From positions 2,452,588-2,516,587 of the forward strand of contig NZ_LT727828.1 of assembly GCF_900162685.1 (NCBI RefSeq): a DNA stretch of 64,000 nt, given 5' to 3'. This document shows, piece by piece, positions 35,336 to 44,105 of this stretch. A model generated the notes under the pieces. That model did not search any database. It worked only from the letters and a program-made list of their open reading frames with translations, and was not told the origin of the DNA. Made by a program: the position numbers and the translations under genes. How positions within the stretch are numbered: position 1 is the stretch's first letter; every line of letters begins with the position of its first letter. The stretch comes from Terribacillus halophilus. Lineage in GTDB: Bacteria > Bacillota > Bacilli > Bacillales > Amphibacillaceae.

Positions 35336-36649
35336 TTACTGCTCTTCTCCCCCTGCCTCCTCAGCTGCTTTTTGTTTGTCCCAGAGGCGAAAGAATGGAT
35401 AATAGATACAAAACGACAATCCTAGAATTATTACCTGCAAAATCGCTCCTGATATGCTGCCGGTTATTAAATATCCCTGCAATATAGGCGGCATCGTCCA
35501 AGGGGGTACAATACCAATTGGCTTGGCGACAAGTCCCCAGTCCATGGCGAGATACGTAATCAAGACAGATAGAAGCGGAGTCATGATAAAAGGAACAATT
35601 AACAGCGGGTTCATCACAATCGGCATCCCGAATAGTACCGGTTCATTGATATTGAAAATTCCGGGACCAATACTGAGCCTGCCTAGCTGTTTCATTTGCT
35701 GACTTTTTGCTAACAGCAGCATGGCCAGAACAAGGCCTAGCGTTGTTCCCGAGCCGCCGATAAAGACAATATCATTTATTTCATTTGTAACAATATGCTG
35801 GACTGGTTCACCAAGTTCAAATGACTTCGCATTCTCTGCTGTCAGCGTCAGCCAAATCGGACCTGTTACAGCTCCGACAATCGTTGCTCCATGCAGTCCT
35901 GTACTCCAAAGTAATGTGATTAAAAGGAAGATTACCATCGTTCCAACAAGGCTCGTTCCGACAGAAGTGAGCGGCTTCTGGAGCAGCACCGTAATAACGT
36001 TATGAATGCTTTCAAAGGAACCAACATTTTCTACTAAAAGTCTTAGCAGCCAAACGGCAATGATGGCAAAGAATCCCGGTATAAGTGCAGTGAATGAGCG
36101 CGCTACTGCTGGAGGTACTCCATCTGGCAGTTTGATGACGATATTTCGCTGCACAATAATGCGATAAATCTCTGTACACAATAATGCAATAAGCATTCCG
36201 ACAAATAACCCTTTACTAGTAAACATCGCTGTTTGGTACGCTGTTTCTGTAATAGCTGCTCCTTCAGGAGTCTTGCCGATCACATACGTAACAAAGGGTG
36301 TACCGACAAAATAAGCCGACAAAGAAACTGCACCTGCTGCCAACGGATCAACTTTATAAGATTCGGCAAGCCGATATCCAATCCCAAAAACAGCAATCAA
36401 TGTCATTAATTCAAATGTACCTCGATACGGATACAGCAAGCTTTCTTTCAGCTGCGGCCTTTCTGCTAAGAAATCTATATAAGGCTGTATTGGGAAGTTT
36501 GCAAGTATTAGAAAGAACGAGCCAATAATAATTAGCGGCATCGATAAGATTAGACCGTCACGTAATGCATTCAAATGCCGCTGTTGTGCTACCTTCGCTG
36601 CGACAGGCATAACTTTCTCCTCTAAGAACTGGTTTACTTTGCTCATCAT
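35336..36649 (-). CDS. PTS lactose/cellobiose-family EIIC permease
   Basis: A 437-residue membrane permease of the cellobiose/lichenan (CelB/LicC/GmuC) group, with about ten helices. RHLNALRDGLILSMPLIIIG near the N-terminus, TLIAVFGIGYRLAESY and NINEPVLFGMPIVMNPLLIV (sugar-site region) are diagnostic. It moves a beta-glucoside or aryl-glucoside with phosphorylation by an EIIB/EIIA pair, but no EIIA, EIIB or phospho-glucosidase gene is adjacent. The start is one of two tandem ATGs after AAGGGGG. The promoter overlaps a CcpA-type cre site, implying carbon catabolite repression. Confidence 0.9.
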   Translation of the reverse strand: MMSKVNQFLEEKVMPVAAKVAQQRHLNALRDGLILSMPLIIIGSFFLILANFPIQPYIDFLAERPQLKESLLYPYRGTFELMTLIAVFGIGYRLAESYKVDPLAAGAVSLSAYFVGTPFVTYVIGKTPEGAAITETAYQTAMFTSKGLFVGMLIALLCTEIYRIIVQRNIVIKLPDGVPPAVARSFTALIPGFFAIIAVWLLRLLVENVGSFESIHNVITVLLQKPLTSVGTSLVGTMVIFLLITLLWSTGLHGATIVGAVTGPIWLTLTAENAKSFELGEPVQHIVTNEINDIVFIGGSGTTLGLVLAMLLLAKSQQMKQLGRLSIGPGIFNINEPVLFGMPIVMNPLLIVPFIMTPLLSVLITYLAMDWGLVAKPIGIVPPWTMPPILQGYLITGSISGAILQVIILGLSFCIYYPFFRLWDKQKAAEEAGGEEQ

Positions 36650-36666
36650 CGTACCCCCTTAGCTGA

Positions 36667-36695
36667 ATTACAGCATCTTATGTAAACGCTTACAA
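36667..36695 (-). promoter_or_regulatory. Promoter of the PTS EIIC gene
   Basis: On the minus strand TTGTAA (plus 36690-36695) and TGTAAT (plus 36667-36672) have a 17-base spacer. The -35 and spacer overlap the cre site. Confidence 0.65.
36681..36694. promoter_or_regulatory. CcpA cre site
   Basis: TGTAAACGCTTACA fits the catabolite-responsive consensus TGWAANCGNTNWCA at every defined position and is itself a near-perfect palindrome. It sits across the -35/spacer region, a repressing position. Confidence 0.82.
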
Positions 36696-36845
36696 TTTGA
36701 TGAAGGGTTATTGCCTAAATATGAAAACACACCTGCAATTTTCATGCTTCTTTCATCCAGTTACAATTCTTGATGCGCTGTAATTCTTATTTGCATTGGC
36801 TGCATTTGACTAGTTTAAAATCTATGCTATATATACCTGCACAAA

Positions 36846-36881
36846 AAAGAGGCGCTCAATTATAGAACGCCCCCGCCTCAC
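36846..36881 (-). terminator. Terminator after the MMPL gene
   Basis: On the minus strand GAGGCG and GCGCCTC form a stem around a long loop, followed by TTTTTT. The inner part can extend through GCG/CGC pairing. Confidence 0.6.
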
Positions 36882-36883
36882 AC

Positions 36884-39055
36884 TTACTTATCTTTTTCTT
36901 TGTTATGAAGAAGTGCTTCTCCTTCTACATCGATATTCGGCAAAATTCTATCTAGCCATTTCGGCATATACCATGCCGCTTTACCCATTAAGGACATCAC
37001 AGCTGGTACAATCGTTAATCGTACGACAAAGGCATCAAACAGTACACCAAATGTGAGAGCCATACCAATCGATTTAATCATAGCGTCAGGAGTTACCATG
37101 AAACCGACAAATACGGATATCATAATTAATCCTGCAGCAACGACGACCTTCCCGCTATCCCGCATACCTGCAAGAATCGCTTCTTTAGGATCTTGTGTTT
37201 GCGAGTACACTTCTCTCATGCGGCTGACAAGGAATACTTCATAGTCCATAGCTAAGCCGAAAAGAATACCAATCGCAATAATCGGCAGGAATGCCAAGAT
37301 GGGACTTTCACCTGGGAATCCAAACAGATTGATTAAGTTTCCATCTTGAATAACAAACGTTACAAATCCTAATGTAGCTCCGATAGAAAGCAAGAATCCT
37401 AGAACAGCCTTAAGCGGCAGCAGGATGGAGCGGAATACAAGAACTAGCAGCACATAAGCTAATCCTACAATCAGCAATGCAAAAATAGGCAGTGCATCGT
37501 TCAGTTTCTGCGCTATATCAATGTTGACAGCGGCCGTACCGGTAACAAGAAATTCAATATTCTTATTGGACATGCCTCTCATTTCGTTTACTATATCTTT
37601 CGTTTCTTGATCATTTGGTCCTGTTTCAGGTGTTACATTAATAATAAACACATCGCCTGCTTCATTTGGCATTGGCGGTGTAACACTTTTAACGTTGTCC
37701 AGCTCACTGACATCTTGACTGAACGCCTGTAGATCTTGCTGCACCTGCTCAGCACTCTCAGCTGCTTCGATTTTTGCTGCAACAATGAGCGAAGCATGGT
37801 ACCCATCCCCATAAGCATCTGCCAGTATATCGTATGCTTTTCGTTCTGTTGTATCTTCTTGTTTTGCTACTCCATCATCCGGAAGTCCTAATTCCATGTG
37901 TGTGAACGGAATCGTAATGACTAGCAAAATGGCTACTGCAAGGAACGTCACAAGCCATGGTCGTCTCGTAACAAACTTACCCCACACGTTTTTGCTAGTT
38001 TTCCCCTCTTTATACCCCGTGACCTTCTTCAGAAATATATTGCCATTCGCAGGAGCTATTCTTGAACCAAGCATTCCCAGTACAGCTGGCAGAACAATGA
38101 TTGATACTAAAACTGCTAGTAAAATACTGATAGAAGCAGCGATTCCCATCACTGTTAAGAACGGGATACCGGTAACTGCCAGCCCTAGTAAACCGATAAT
38201 AACTGTTATACCTGCGAATACAACAGCACTGCCGGATGTACCAATTGCGATGGCCACGGATTCTTTAACAGCATGCCCTTCTGCCAGCTGTTGTCTGAAG
38301 CGGTTCATGATGAATAAAGCATAGTCAATACCAACTGCAATTCCTAACATAGCCGCCAAAGATAAGGATACATTCTGAATATCAAAGAAATTAGATCCTA
38401 TCACGATAGTCAGCAAACTAATTCCTAAACCGATCAAAGCAGATAGAATTGGCATACCTGCAGCTAGGAAGGAAGTGAATGTGACTGCCAATACAAGGAA
38501 AGCAACGACAATCCCAACAACCTCACCGGCTCCGAGATGTGTACCTGAAAACTCTACATCACCTGTCAGCTCCGTCTGAATGCCTTCATCTCTTGTTTGT
38601 TCCACTTTATCGGTAATATTATCGATAGAATCTTGCGTTACTTCCTCGGCTTTATTCTCAAATGTTACCGTACCATACCCAATTGATTTATCTTCCGTTA
38701 GATTTTGAAGCTGAGCCGGTGTTGCAACAGATACAACATCCGCATCATCTTCTTTAATGCCATTCAGCATATCTGTAATAACTGTATTCGCCTCTTCTGA
38801 ATCAAGGGTTTCGCCATCCTGCGCTTTGAACACAACTTGCACTTGTGCTCCTGACTCAGCATTTGGGAAGGCATCCCGCAGCACATCATTGGCTTCTTCA
38901 GCAGGTGTGTTCGGTATAGACAAATCTTCATTAAATGCAGTGCCCATCTTTGCTGTTACAAGTCCTAAAACAACAAGTAAAGCTAAAGCACCAAACACGA
39001 TTGTTTTGCGATGGTTTACTGCCCATTTTCCTAATTTATATAAAAGCTTTGCGAT
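36884..39055 (-). CDS. MMPL/RND-superfamily exporter, apparent ATC start
   Basis: About 723 residues in two homologous halves. Each has one helix, a large extracellular loop and five more helices. GIAVGIDYALFIMNRFRQQL in the first half and IAIGILFGLAMDYEVFLVSR in the second carry the proton-relay Asp typical of the family. MMPL proteins of Bacilli export lipids or drugs by proton motive force. The best ribosome site (GGAGG, 39064-39068) is eight bases before an ATC codon at 39055, giving IAKLLYKLGKWAVNHRK; no ATG lies in frame nearby. The alternative TTG at 39085 lacks a ribosome site. A divergent TetR gene lies 197 bp upstream. Confidence 0.9.
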   Translation of the reverse strand: MAKLLYKLGKWAVNHRKTIVFGALALLVVLGLVTAKMGTAFNEDLSIPNTPAEEANDVLRDAFPNAESGAQVQVVFKAQDGETLDSEEANTVITDMLNGIKEDDADVVSVATPAQLQNLTEDKSIGYGTVTFENKAEEVTQDSIDNITDKVEQTRDEGIQTELTGDVEFSGTHLGAGEVVGIVVAFLVLAVTFTSFLAAGMPILSALIGLGISLLTIVIGSNFFDIQNVSLSLAAMLGIAVGIDYALFIMNRFRQQLAEGHAVKESVAIAIGTSGSAVVFAGITVIIGLLGLAVTGIPFLTVMGIAASISILLAVLVSIIVLPAVLGMLGSRIAPANGNIFLKKVTGYKEGKTSKNVWGKFVTRRPWLVTFLAVAILLVITIPFTHMELGLPDDGVAKQEDTTERKAYDILADAYGDGYHASLIVAAKIEAAESAEQVQQDLQAFSQDVSELDNVKSVTPPMPNEAGDVFIINVTPETGPNDQETKDIVNEMRGMSNKNIEFLVTGTAAVNIDIAQKLNDALPIFALLIVGLAYVLLVLVFRSILLPLKAVLGFLLSIGATLGFVTFVIQDGNLINLFGFPGESPILAFLPIIAIGILFGLAMDYEVFLVSRMREVYSQTQDPKEAILAGMRDSGKVVVAAGLIMISVFVGFMVTPDAMIKSIGMALTFGVLFDAFVVRLTIVPAVMSLMGKAAWYMPKWLDRILPNIDVEGEALLHNKEKDK

Positions 39056-39184
39056 TTGAATCTCCTCCAGTTGTGATTGATTCAAGTACAGTTACGTTTC
39101 CATATGCAAGCGCTGCTTCTCACAGCTAGATTGACTTGTGTTTTGCATTCCATTACACTTACCCGTAATTAAAGTTAACGTTTG

Positions 39185-39202
39185 TACTTAAATTTGTAAG
39201 TA
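39185..39202. promoter_or_regulatory. Putative TetR operator over the MMPL promoter
   Basis: TACTTA (39185-39190) and TAAGTA (39197-39202) are inverted around AATTTG. The right arm overlaps a minus-strand -10 (TATACT, plus 39199-39204), which has TTGAAG 16 bases upstream. Repression of the exporter by the divergent TetR protein is the likely arrangement. Confidence 0.55.
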
Positions 39203-39281
39203 TACTATCGTGTTAAAATTCTTCAATCATCTTGTGATAAATTGAGCATAAAACGAACAAACAGACAGGAAGTGTTAGCTT

Positions 39282-39827
39282 TTGAGAAAATCAAGGCAAG
39301 ATAGTTTATATTCACAGCAATATATAATGGAGGCGCTCAGTCAATTGCTTGAAGAAAATGATTTAGAGGATATTACTATCACTGACATTTGTAAGAAAGC
39401 AGGTGTAGCACGGGTTACCTTTTACAAGTACTATCACTCTATTTATGATGTCATGAACGCCAATGTTGAAGTTACCGTAAAAAGCCTCATTGAGAGACAC
39501 GTGATACCGACCCCTTATAAAGATATCCGCGATGTGATTGCTAATATGATGGAAGAGCTGGCTGCCAACCCCACTGCATTGAAGCGCCAAATAGACACAA
39601 ATATGTCTGGCATACTGCTGGATTACTTCATCTATGCCATCGACAAACTAGCCCAATCTGGTGCATTCTTCAACAAAGATATGGATCGAGCGAGTATATT
39701 GTTCGTTGCAGGCGGGATGTTCAGTGTTATTACAGATTGGTTTAAACATGATTTAAAAGAATCTCCGCAGTCTATCGCTGCTAAGATTGCCGATGTTCTG
39801 CCAGATGTGGTGCTGAAAAAGGAATAG
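39282..39827 (+). CDS. TetR-family transcriptional regulator
   Basis: A 181-residue TetR regulator. The N-terminal HTH contains YIMEALSQLLEENDLEDITI followed by TDICKKAGVARVTFYKYYHS. The C-terminal ligand domain includes IDTNMSGILLDYFIYAIDKL and resembles the TetR_C_8 (AcrR/DhaS-like) type. The start is TTG at 39282 after AGGAAG. It is divergent from the MMPL exporter and very probably controls it, with induction by the exported compound. Confidence 0.9.
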   Translation: MRKSRQDSLYSQQYIMEALSQLLEENDLEDITITDICKKAGVARVTFYKYYHSIYDVMNANVEVTVKSLIERHVIPTPYKDIRDVIANMMEELAANPTALKRQIDTNMSGILLDYFIYAIDKLAQSGAFFNKDMDRASILFVAGGMFSVITDWFKHDLKESPQSIAAKIADVLPDVVLKKE

Positions 39828-39840
39828 ATGATAAAGCGCA

Positions 39841-39880
39841 AAAAGATCGAAAATGGTTTTTACCATCCTCGATCTTATCA
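39841..39880. terminator. Bidirectional terminator
   Basis: AAGATCGA-AA-ATGGT and ACCAT-CC-TCGATCTT form a two-part stem around TTTT between convergent genes. Confidence 0.75.
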
Positions 39881-40402
39881 GCGGCTTATAACAACATACT
39901 GCCGATCGTGCCACCGGAATTTTTGCGATAAGCTCTCTATGCGATTATCCTGCCTGAAAGAGCGTTCAGTTTCTCCGGAGATAAACCTGCCTTCTTCCAA
40001 TAAGATCTCCGTATCACAAGCTGCAATCCTTGGCTGTTCTTCTTCTCCATCGAAACAAGTATATAATTCCACCTTATCGCCGAAATCCAACTTCTCTTCA
40101 ATAAACCGAAACAGAATCTTATAAGCGAGCCTTTCATCTGGGCAATCTAGTTCGTAAATAAACTTATTCTCAAAGTGCGGGATATACATCTCTTTTTGCC
40201 GTTCCACGGTAATACCCACCGCATCTTCTCTTGTCTTGCAGATGAGCCAGTATTTCTTCTTCTTTATCTCACGCACTTGTGCGAAATAAATTTTCTTTAG
40301 CATCTCCTCATCTACCTCTTCACTGGGCAGCCAGATTTCGTTTCTTCCATAGCTACCATGCTGCAATCTTTTGTTCACTGCAAGATAATGTTTTTCTGTC
40401 AC
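39878..40402 (-). CDS. Hypothetical protein (174 aa)
   Basis: A soluble, charged protein with GTG start at 40402 after AGGTG. Notable segments are GRNEIWLPSEEVDEEMLKKI, KKKYWLICKTREDAVGITVE, YELDCPDERLAYKILFRFIE and DGEEEQPRIAACDTEILLEE. Alternating strands suggest a small alpha/beta domain. There is no signal peptide or membrane helix. I do not recognise a family, and the neighbours (TetR and MocR regulators) do not suggest a role. Confidence 0.65.
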   Translation of the reverse strand: MTEKHYLAVNKRLQHGSYGRNEIWLPSEEVDEEMLKKIYFAQVREIKKKKYWLICKTREDAVGITVERQKEMYIPHFENKFIYELDCPDERLAYKILFRFIEEKLDFGDKVELYTCFDGEEEQPRIAACDTEILLEEGRFISGETERSFRQDNRIESLSQKFRWHDRQYVVISR

Positions 40403-40452
40403 TTATACACCTGCCCCCTCTTTTATATAACACATCATATACAAAAATCATG

Positions 40453-40484
40453 CTATACTATTTTCACTATAACAAGCTATAACA
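40453..40484 (+). promoter_or_regulatory. MocR promoter with direct repeats
   Basis: TATACT at 40454-40459 is the likely -10. CTATAACA occurs at 40467-40474 and 40477-40484, ten bases apart, and a related CTATACTA lies at 40453-40460. Repeats one helical turn apart fit autoregulation by the GntR/MocR product. Confidence 0.45.
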
Positions 40485-40501
40485 CATAGGAGATAGATTA
40501 G

Positions 40502-41962
40502 ATGATTACAATTAATAAAAGCGAAGCTATTCCTCTCTCCAAGCAAATTTATATGTCCTTCGTAGATAAAATTCGTTCTGGACTATTGCCAAGCGGATCA
40601 AAGCTGCCAACAGTTCGGCAGCTGGCAAAAGATATTGAGGTAAGCCTTGTTACGGTAATGAAAGCTTATAAACAGCTAGAGGAAGATGGATTCATTGAAT
40701 TAAGCAAAGGTAAAGGGACGTATGTAAAGATGCAGCTTCAGCCAGAGACAAGTAATCCGGAACAGGATTTTGACTGGCAATTAAGCATTCCCGATTATTT
40801 GCATCGTTCCCAATATGCGCGTTTCCAAGATTCAGATGCGAGCTACCATTTCTCGTCTTCTATGATTGACCCTGCTTTGTTCCCAAATCAATATATGGAC
40901 CAGCTAATTGAACAAGTTTTCAAGCAAAATCCTCGAATTCTTTCCCAATATGGCGGTATTCAAGGCGACCTTGCTTTGCGGGAGAAAATGACACAAAACT
41001 TGTTAAAATCTAAGATAGAGACTACCGCAGAAAACCTGTTAATCACTAGCGGTTCCCAGCAAGGTATTGATTTAGTCGCCCGTACTTTCGTCGGTCCTGG
41101 TGACGTTGTTATTATGGAGGCGCCGACTTATCCAGGTGCCATTGATGTATTCCGCAGCCGTGGCGCTACTATCTTGACAGTTCCTATTGATAAAGACGGC
41201 ATGCGTGTCGACATGCTGCACGCTTTATGCGAAAAACATAACCCGAAGCTTATTTACACAACACCGACTTTTCATAATCCTACGGGCACAATCATGCCTC
41301 TTCAGCGGCGCAAAGTATTATTAGATATCGCCGAAAGTCATCATTGCTTAATTATGGAGGATGACCCTTTTAGTGATATTTATTTCGACAGAAAACCGCC
41401 CTTACCTATTAAATCTCTGGATAAATCCGGGCATGTTATCTATTTAAAAGGCTTAAGCAAGACAATCGCACCAGGATGCCGAATCGGTTTGTTAGCAGCT
41501 TCAGGTTCTATCTTTAAACGCTTATATGCTGCTAAGGCAAACATGGATCTTGGCAGCCCGCTGCTTACGCAAAAGGTGATCGTGCCGCTTGTAGATTCTG
41601 TGAAGACGGAACAGCATCTTAAGCGGCTGCGAGCTGCCTTAAAAAGCAGACGCGATGTTGTATTGGCCGTTCTAAAAGAGCATGCACCCAGTGGCGTGAC
41701 ATGCTTCATCCCAAAAGGCGGCCTAAATGTATGGATCCAGCTTCCTTCTTGGATTGACAGCAATGTCTTATTATACGAAGCAAATAAGCGTCATGTTTCT
41801 TTCCTGACCGGGTCCGCGTGTTTTGCAATTGAAAATGAACACAGCACGTTACGGCTAAGCTATTCCTACGCGAATGAAAAACAGCTTCAAGACGGCGTCA
41901 TGATTCTTTGTGAGATTATGCGGGCGATGCAGTCAGCAAGCACCTCTTCGCCTACTTTTTAA
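40502..41962 (+). CDS. MocR-type GntR regulator with aminotransferase domain
   Basis: A 486-residue fusion. Residues 10-75 form a GntR winged helix (PLSKQIYMSFVDKIRSGLLP, LPTVRQLAKDIEVSLVTVMK). Residues 110-475 form a fold-type I aminotransferase with the PLP Lys in YLKGLSKTIAPGCRIGLL, plus TTPTFHNPTG and EDDPFSDIYF. MocR proteins use PLP or an aldimine as ligand and usually control vitamin B6, GABA or amino-acid genes. No target gene is adjacent: pdxST lies 2 kb away on the other strand, beyond other genes. Closest in style to NorG/YdfD regulators. Confidence 0.9.
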   Translation: MITINKSEAIPLSKQIYMSFVDKIRSGLLPSGSKLPTVRQLAKDIEVSLVTVMKAYKQLEEDGFIELSKGKGTYVKMQLQPETSNPEQDFDWQLSIPDYLHRSQYARFQDSDASYHFSSSMIDPALFPNQYMDQLIEQVFKQNPRILSQYGGIQGDLALREKMTQNLLKSKIETTAENLLITSGSQQGIDLVARTFVGPGDVVIMEAPTYPGAIDVFRSRGATILTVPIDKDGMRVDMLHALCEKHNPKLIYTTPTFHNPTGTIMPLQRRKVLLDIAESHHCLIMEDDPFSDIYFDRKPPLPIKSLDKSGHVIYLKGLSKTIAPGCRIGLLAASGSIFKRLYAAKANMDLGSPLLTQKVIVPLVDSVKTEQHLKRLRAALKSRRDVVLAVLKEHAPSGVTCFIPKGGLNVWIQLPSWIDSNVLLYEANKRHVSFLTGSACFAIENEHSTLRLSYSYANEKQLQDGVMILCEIMRAMQSASTSSPTF

Positions 41963-41968
41963 TGAGGT

Positions 41969-41996
41969 AAAAGCTATCCCTAAACGGATAGCTTTT
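41969..41996. terminator. Bidirectional terminator
   Basis: AAAAGCTATCC and GGATAGCTTTT form an 11-bp stem between the convergent MocR and zinc-ribbon genes. Confidence 0.88.
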
Positions 41997-42204
41997 AACC
42001 AAAAAATAAGTCCAGCAAATTACTGCCTTGGGAAGATTTTTTATTATAAAACTCTGAATAACCACATGCTTTACACGAAATGACCAGAAACTGATTGTTC
42101 TGCACATCAAATAGCTTTGACAAACCCGTGCCCGTCATAGCAACTTCCTTTTGTGTAATCTCTGAACCTCCGCATTTCACACAGCCTCTTTCAGACATGT
42201 TCAT
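41995..42204 (-). CDS. Zinc-ribbon protein (DUF2082 type, 69 aa)
   Basis: A 69-residue protein with two Cys pairs: CVKCGG near the N-terminus and CKACGY near residue 47, a zinc ribbon of the DUF2082/nucleic-acid-binding type. GTGLSKLFDVQNNQFLVISC and a C-terminal NLLDLFFG are typical. Function is unknown. The start is ATG 42204 or 42198; the ribosome site (AAAGAAG) is weak. Confidence 0.8.
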   Translation of the reverse strand: MNMSERGCVKCGGSEITQKEVAMTGTGLSKLFDVQNNQFLVISCKACGYSEFYNKKSSQGSNLLDLFFG

Positions 42205-42321
42205 CACTTCTTTCTTTTTCTTCTTTCTTTATCATACGAAAGTAGCTTAATCCAGGTTTCAATTTAATCATTGCCAATCCACTGCTTTCCTATAAAATAC
42301 AGAAAGAGGTGAAGGAAATAA

Positions 42322-42561
42322 ATGAATAAGTTAATAGTTCGTATTCTAATAGTCGGTAATATACTATCTGCAGCAGTATCATTTTATTTTATACGCGAGA
42401 TGGATTGGAACGATGAATGGGGCGTTTATTTCAAGCCGTTAACAACGGATCAATTATTGATGTTTGTTAGTGTGTTGAATACCGTCCCTCAGCTCTTCGC
42501 TATGAAATTGGCTAATAAGCTTAAACATAGAGCAACTGATAAATTTAAGCAAAATCTATAA
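42322..42561 (+). CDS. Hypothetical small membrane protein (79 aa)
   Basis: Two hydrophobic segments, KLIVRILIVGNILSAAVSFY and QLLMFVSVLNTVPQLFAMKL, flank a polar, tryptophan-containing loop (DWNDEWGVYFKP). The C-terminus is basic. It follows GAGGTGAAGGA with a normal spacer. Not recognised. Monocistronic, with a strong terminator. Confidence 0.72.
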   Translation: MNKLIVRILIVGNILSAAVSFYFIREMDWNDEWGVYFKPLTTDQLLMFVSVLNTVPQLFAMKLANKLKHRATDKFKQNL

Positions 42562-42578
42562 ATTACATACATACACGA

Positions 42579-42616
42579 AAAAGAGGAGTCAGTCTAATTC
42601 GACTGACTCCTCTTTT
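42579..42616. terminator. Bidirectional terminator
   Basis: AAAAGAGGAGTCAGTC and GACTGACTCCTCTTTT form a perfect 16-bp stem with a six-base loop. Confidence 0.92.
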
Positions 42617-42632
42617 ATTTTCTTCATTTAAT

Positions 42633-43928
42633 TTAACGCTTCAATATACTCTTATAATGAGAAAATGTATCAAAGCTTGCTTTCCCATGATATGCTCCCA
42701 TACCACTTGCTCCGACTCCGCCGAATGGCAAGTAATGAGATGTCATATGGCTGAGTGTATCATTTATTGCTCCGCCGCCGAATGAAATGCTAGTTAGTAT
42801 TTCATCTTGCAAAGCCTCATCTTCTGTAAATAAGTAAAGCGCAAGTGGTTTTGGCCGCTCTGCAATACGGTTGATAATATCGGATGTATCGTTGTATTCC
42901 ATCACTGGCAAAATGGGTCCGAAAATTTCATCCTGCATAATCGGATCTTCCCAAGAAATAGAATTCAAAATTGTTGGTTCAATGATTAGTTGTTCGCGAT
43001 TTGTTTGCCCGCCTGTCACCAGTGTTCCATTGTCTAAGAAGCCTGCGAGACGGTCAAAATGTCTGGCACTGACAACATGCCCGAAGTTAGGATTTTCTAC
43101 AATGTTCTCTCCGTACATGCTTGTGATAGCAGCTTTTAATTTAGCTAACAACGTATCTTTTACGCTGCTATGAACTAATAGATAATCCGGTGCAACACAC
43201 GTTTGACCGGCATTAGCGAATTTACCACGTGCAATACGGAGCGCCGCTTCATCCAAATTTGCATCTTTATGAACAATCGTCGGACTTTTCCCGCCAAGTT
43301 CAAGTGTTACTGGTGTTAAATGCTTAGCTGCTGCTTCTGCCACAATCTTACCGACACCTGTGCTGCCTGTGAAAAAGATATAGTCAAAGTCTTCTTTTAA
43401 CAGCGCCGTGCTCGTCTCTACTTCCCCTTCTACAACGCGGAGATATTCTTCCGGGAAATGTTCATTAATAATAGCAGATAGAACTGCTGATGTTTTCGGT
43501 GTTAGTTCCGAAGGTTTTAACACCGCTGTATTTCCACCCGCAATCGCGCCTACTAATGGTGATACGGCGAGCTGAAATGGATAATTCCACGGTGCAATAA
43601 CAAGGGCACTGCCGTAAGGTTCCGGCTGGATAAAGCTTTTTGCGCCCGCATGCGATTCGGCTGTTGGAACTTCTTTTGTTTCTGCCCAAGATTCTAAGTT
43701 ATCCAGCGTGAAGTTGATTTCACTTACTACTAAACCAACCTCTGCGCGCTTTGCCTCCATCTCGGACTTGTTCAAATCTTCTTTTACAGCATCCAGAATA
43801 GCTTGTTCATTTGCCTGAATAAGTTCTTTCAAAGCTTGTAATGATTTTATCCGAAATTGTACATCCTTCGTTCTTCCGCTTCTGAAGAAAGTACGCTGTT
43901 TATTTAAAAGCTCTTGATAGTTCTCCAT
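42633..43928 (-). CDS. Aldehyde dehydrogenase (class-3-like)
   Basis: A 431-residue NAD(P)-dependent aldehyde dehydrogenase. The start is the ATG at 43928 after GAGGAGA. Motifs are APWNYPFQLAVSPLVGAIAG (cofactor), FFTGSTGVGK, catalytic Glu in LELGGKSP, nucleophilic Cys in GKFANAGQTCVAPDYL and EIFGPILPV. The short form with a C-terminal THYKSILK-like ending (FSHYKSILKR) is typical of the class 3/YwdH group acting on aromatic or medium-chain aldehydes. Monocistronic. Confidence 0.92.
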   Translation of the reverse strand: MENYQELLNKQRTFFRSGRTKDVQFRIKSLQALKELIQANEQAILDAVKEDLNKSEMEAKRAEVGLVVSEINFTLDNLESWAETKEVPTAESHAGAKSFIQPEPYGSALVIAPWNYPFQLAVSPLVGAIAGGNTAVLKPSELTPKTSAVLSAIINEHFPEEYLRVVEGEVETSTALLKEDFDYIFFTGSTGVGKIVAEAAAKHLTPVTLELGGKSPTIVHKDANLDEAALRIARGKFANAGQTCVAPDYLLVHSSVKDTLLAKLKAAITSMYGENIVENPNFGHVVSARHFDRLAGFLDNGTLVTGGQTNREQLIIEPTILNSISWEDPIMQDEIFGPILPVMEYNDTSDIINRIAERPKPLALYLFTEDEALQDEILTSISFGGGAINDTLSHMTSHYLPFGGVGASGMGAYHGKASFDTFSHYKSILKR

Positions 43929-44081
43929 GGTAAGTCTCCTCTGCAGATTAGGTACATCTAGTAAAACTAGCAAATCTTGCAATATATAATTAATTGATAG
44001 CTCAATGATTAGCCGAGGAAAAATATAATATACTGGATAACATATTGCAAGAGATACGACTTACAGGGTAAACAAAAAAGA

Positions 44082-44103
44082 AGAAGATCTCTGAAGATCT
44101 TCT
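44082..44103 (-). terminator. Terminator of pdxST
   Basis: On the minus strand AGAAGATCT pairs with AGATCTTCT around a four-base loop, followed by TCTTTTTTG. Confidence 0.88.
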
Positions 44104-44105
44104 CC

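Noticed and set aside
37896-38324. 142-codon frame antisense to the MMPL gene
   Set aside because: Shadow of a long membrane-protein gene; no ribosome-binding site.
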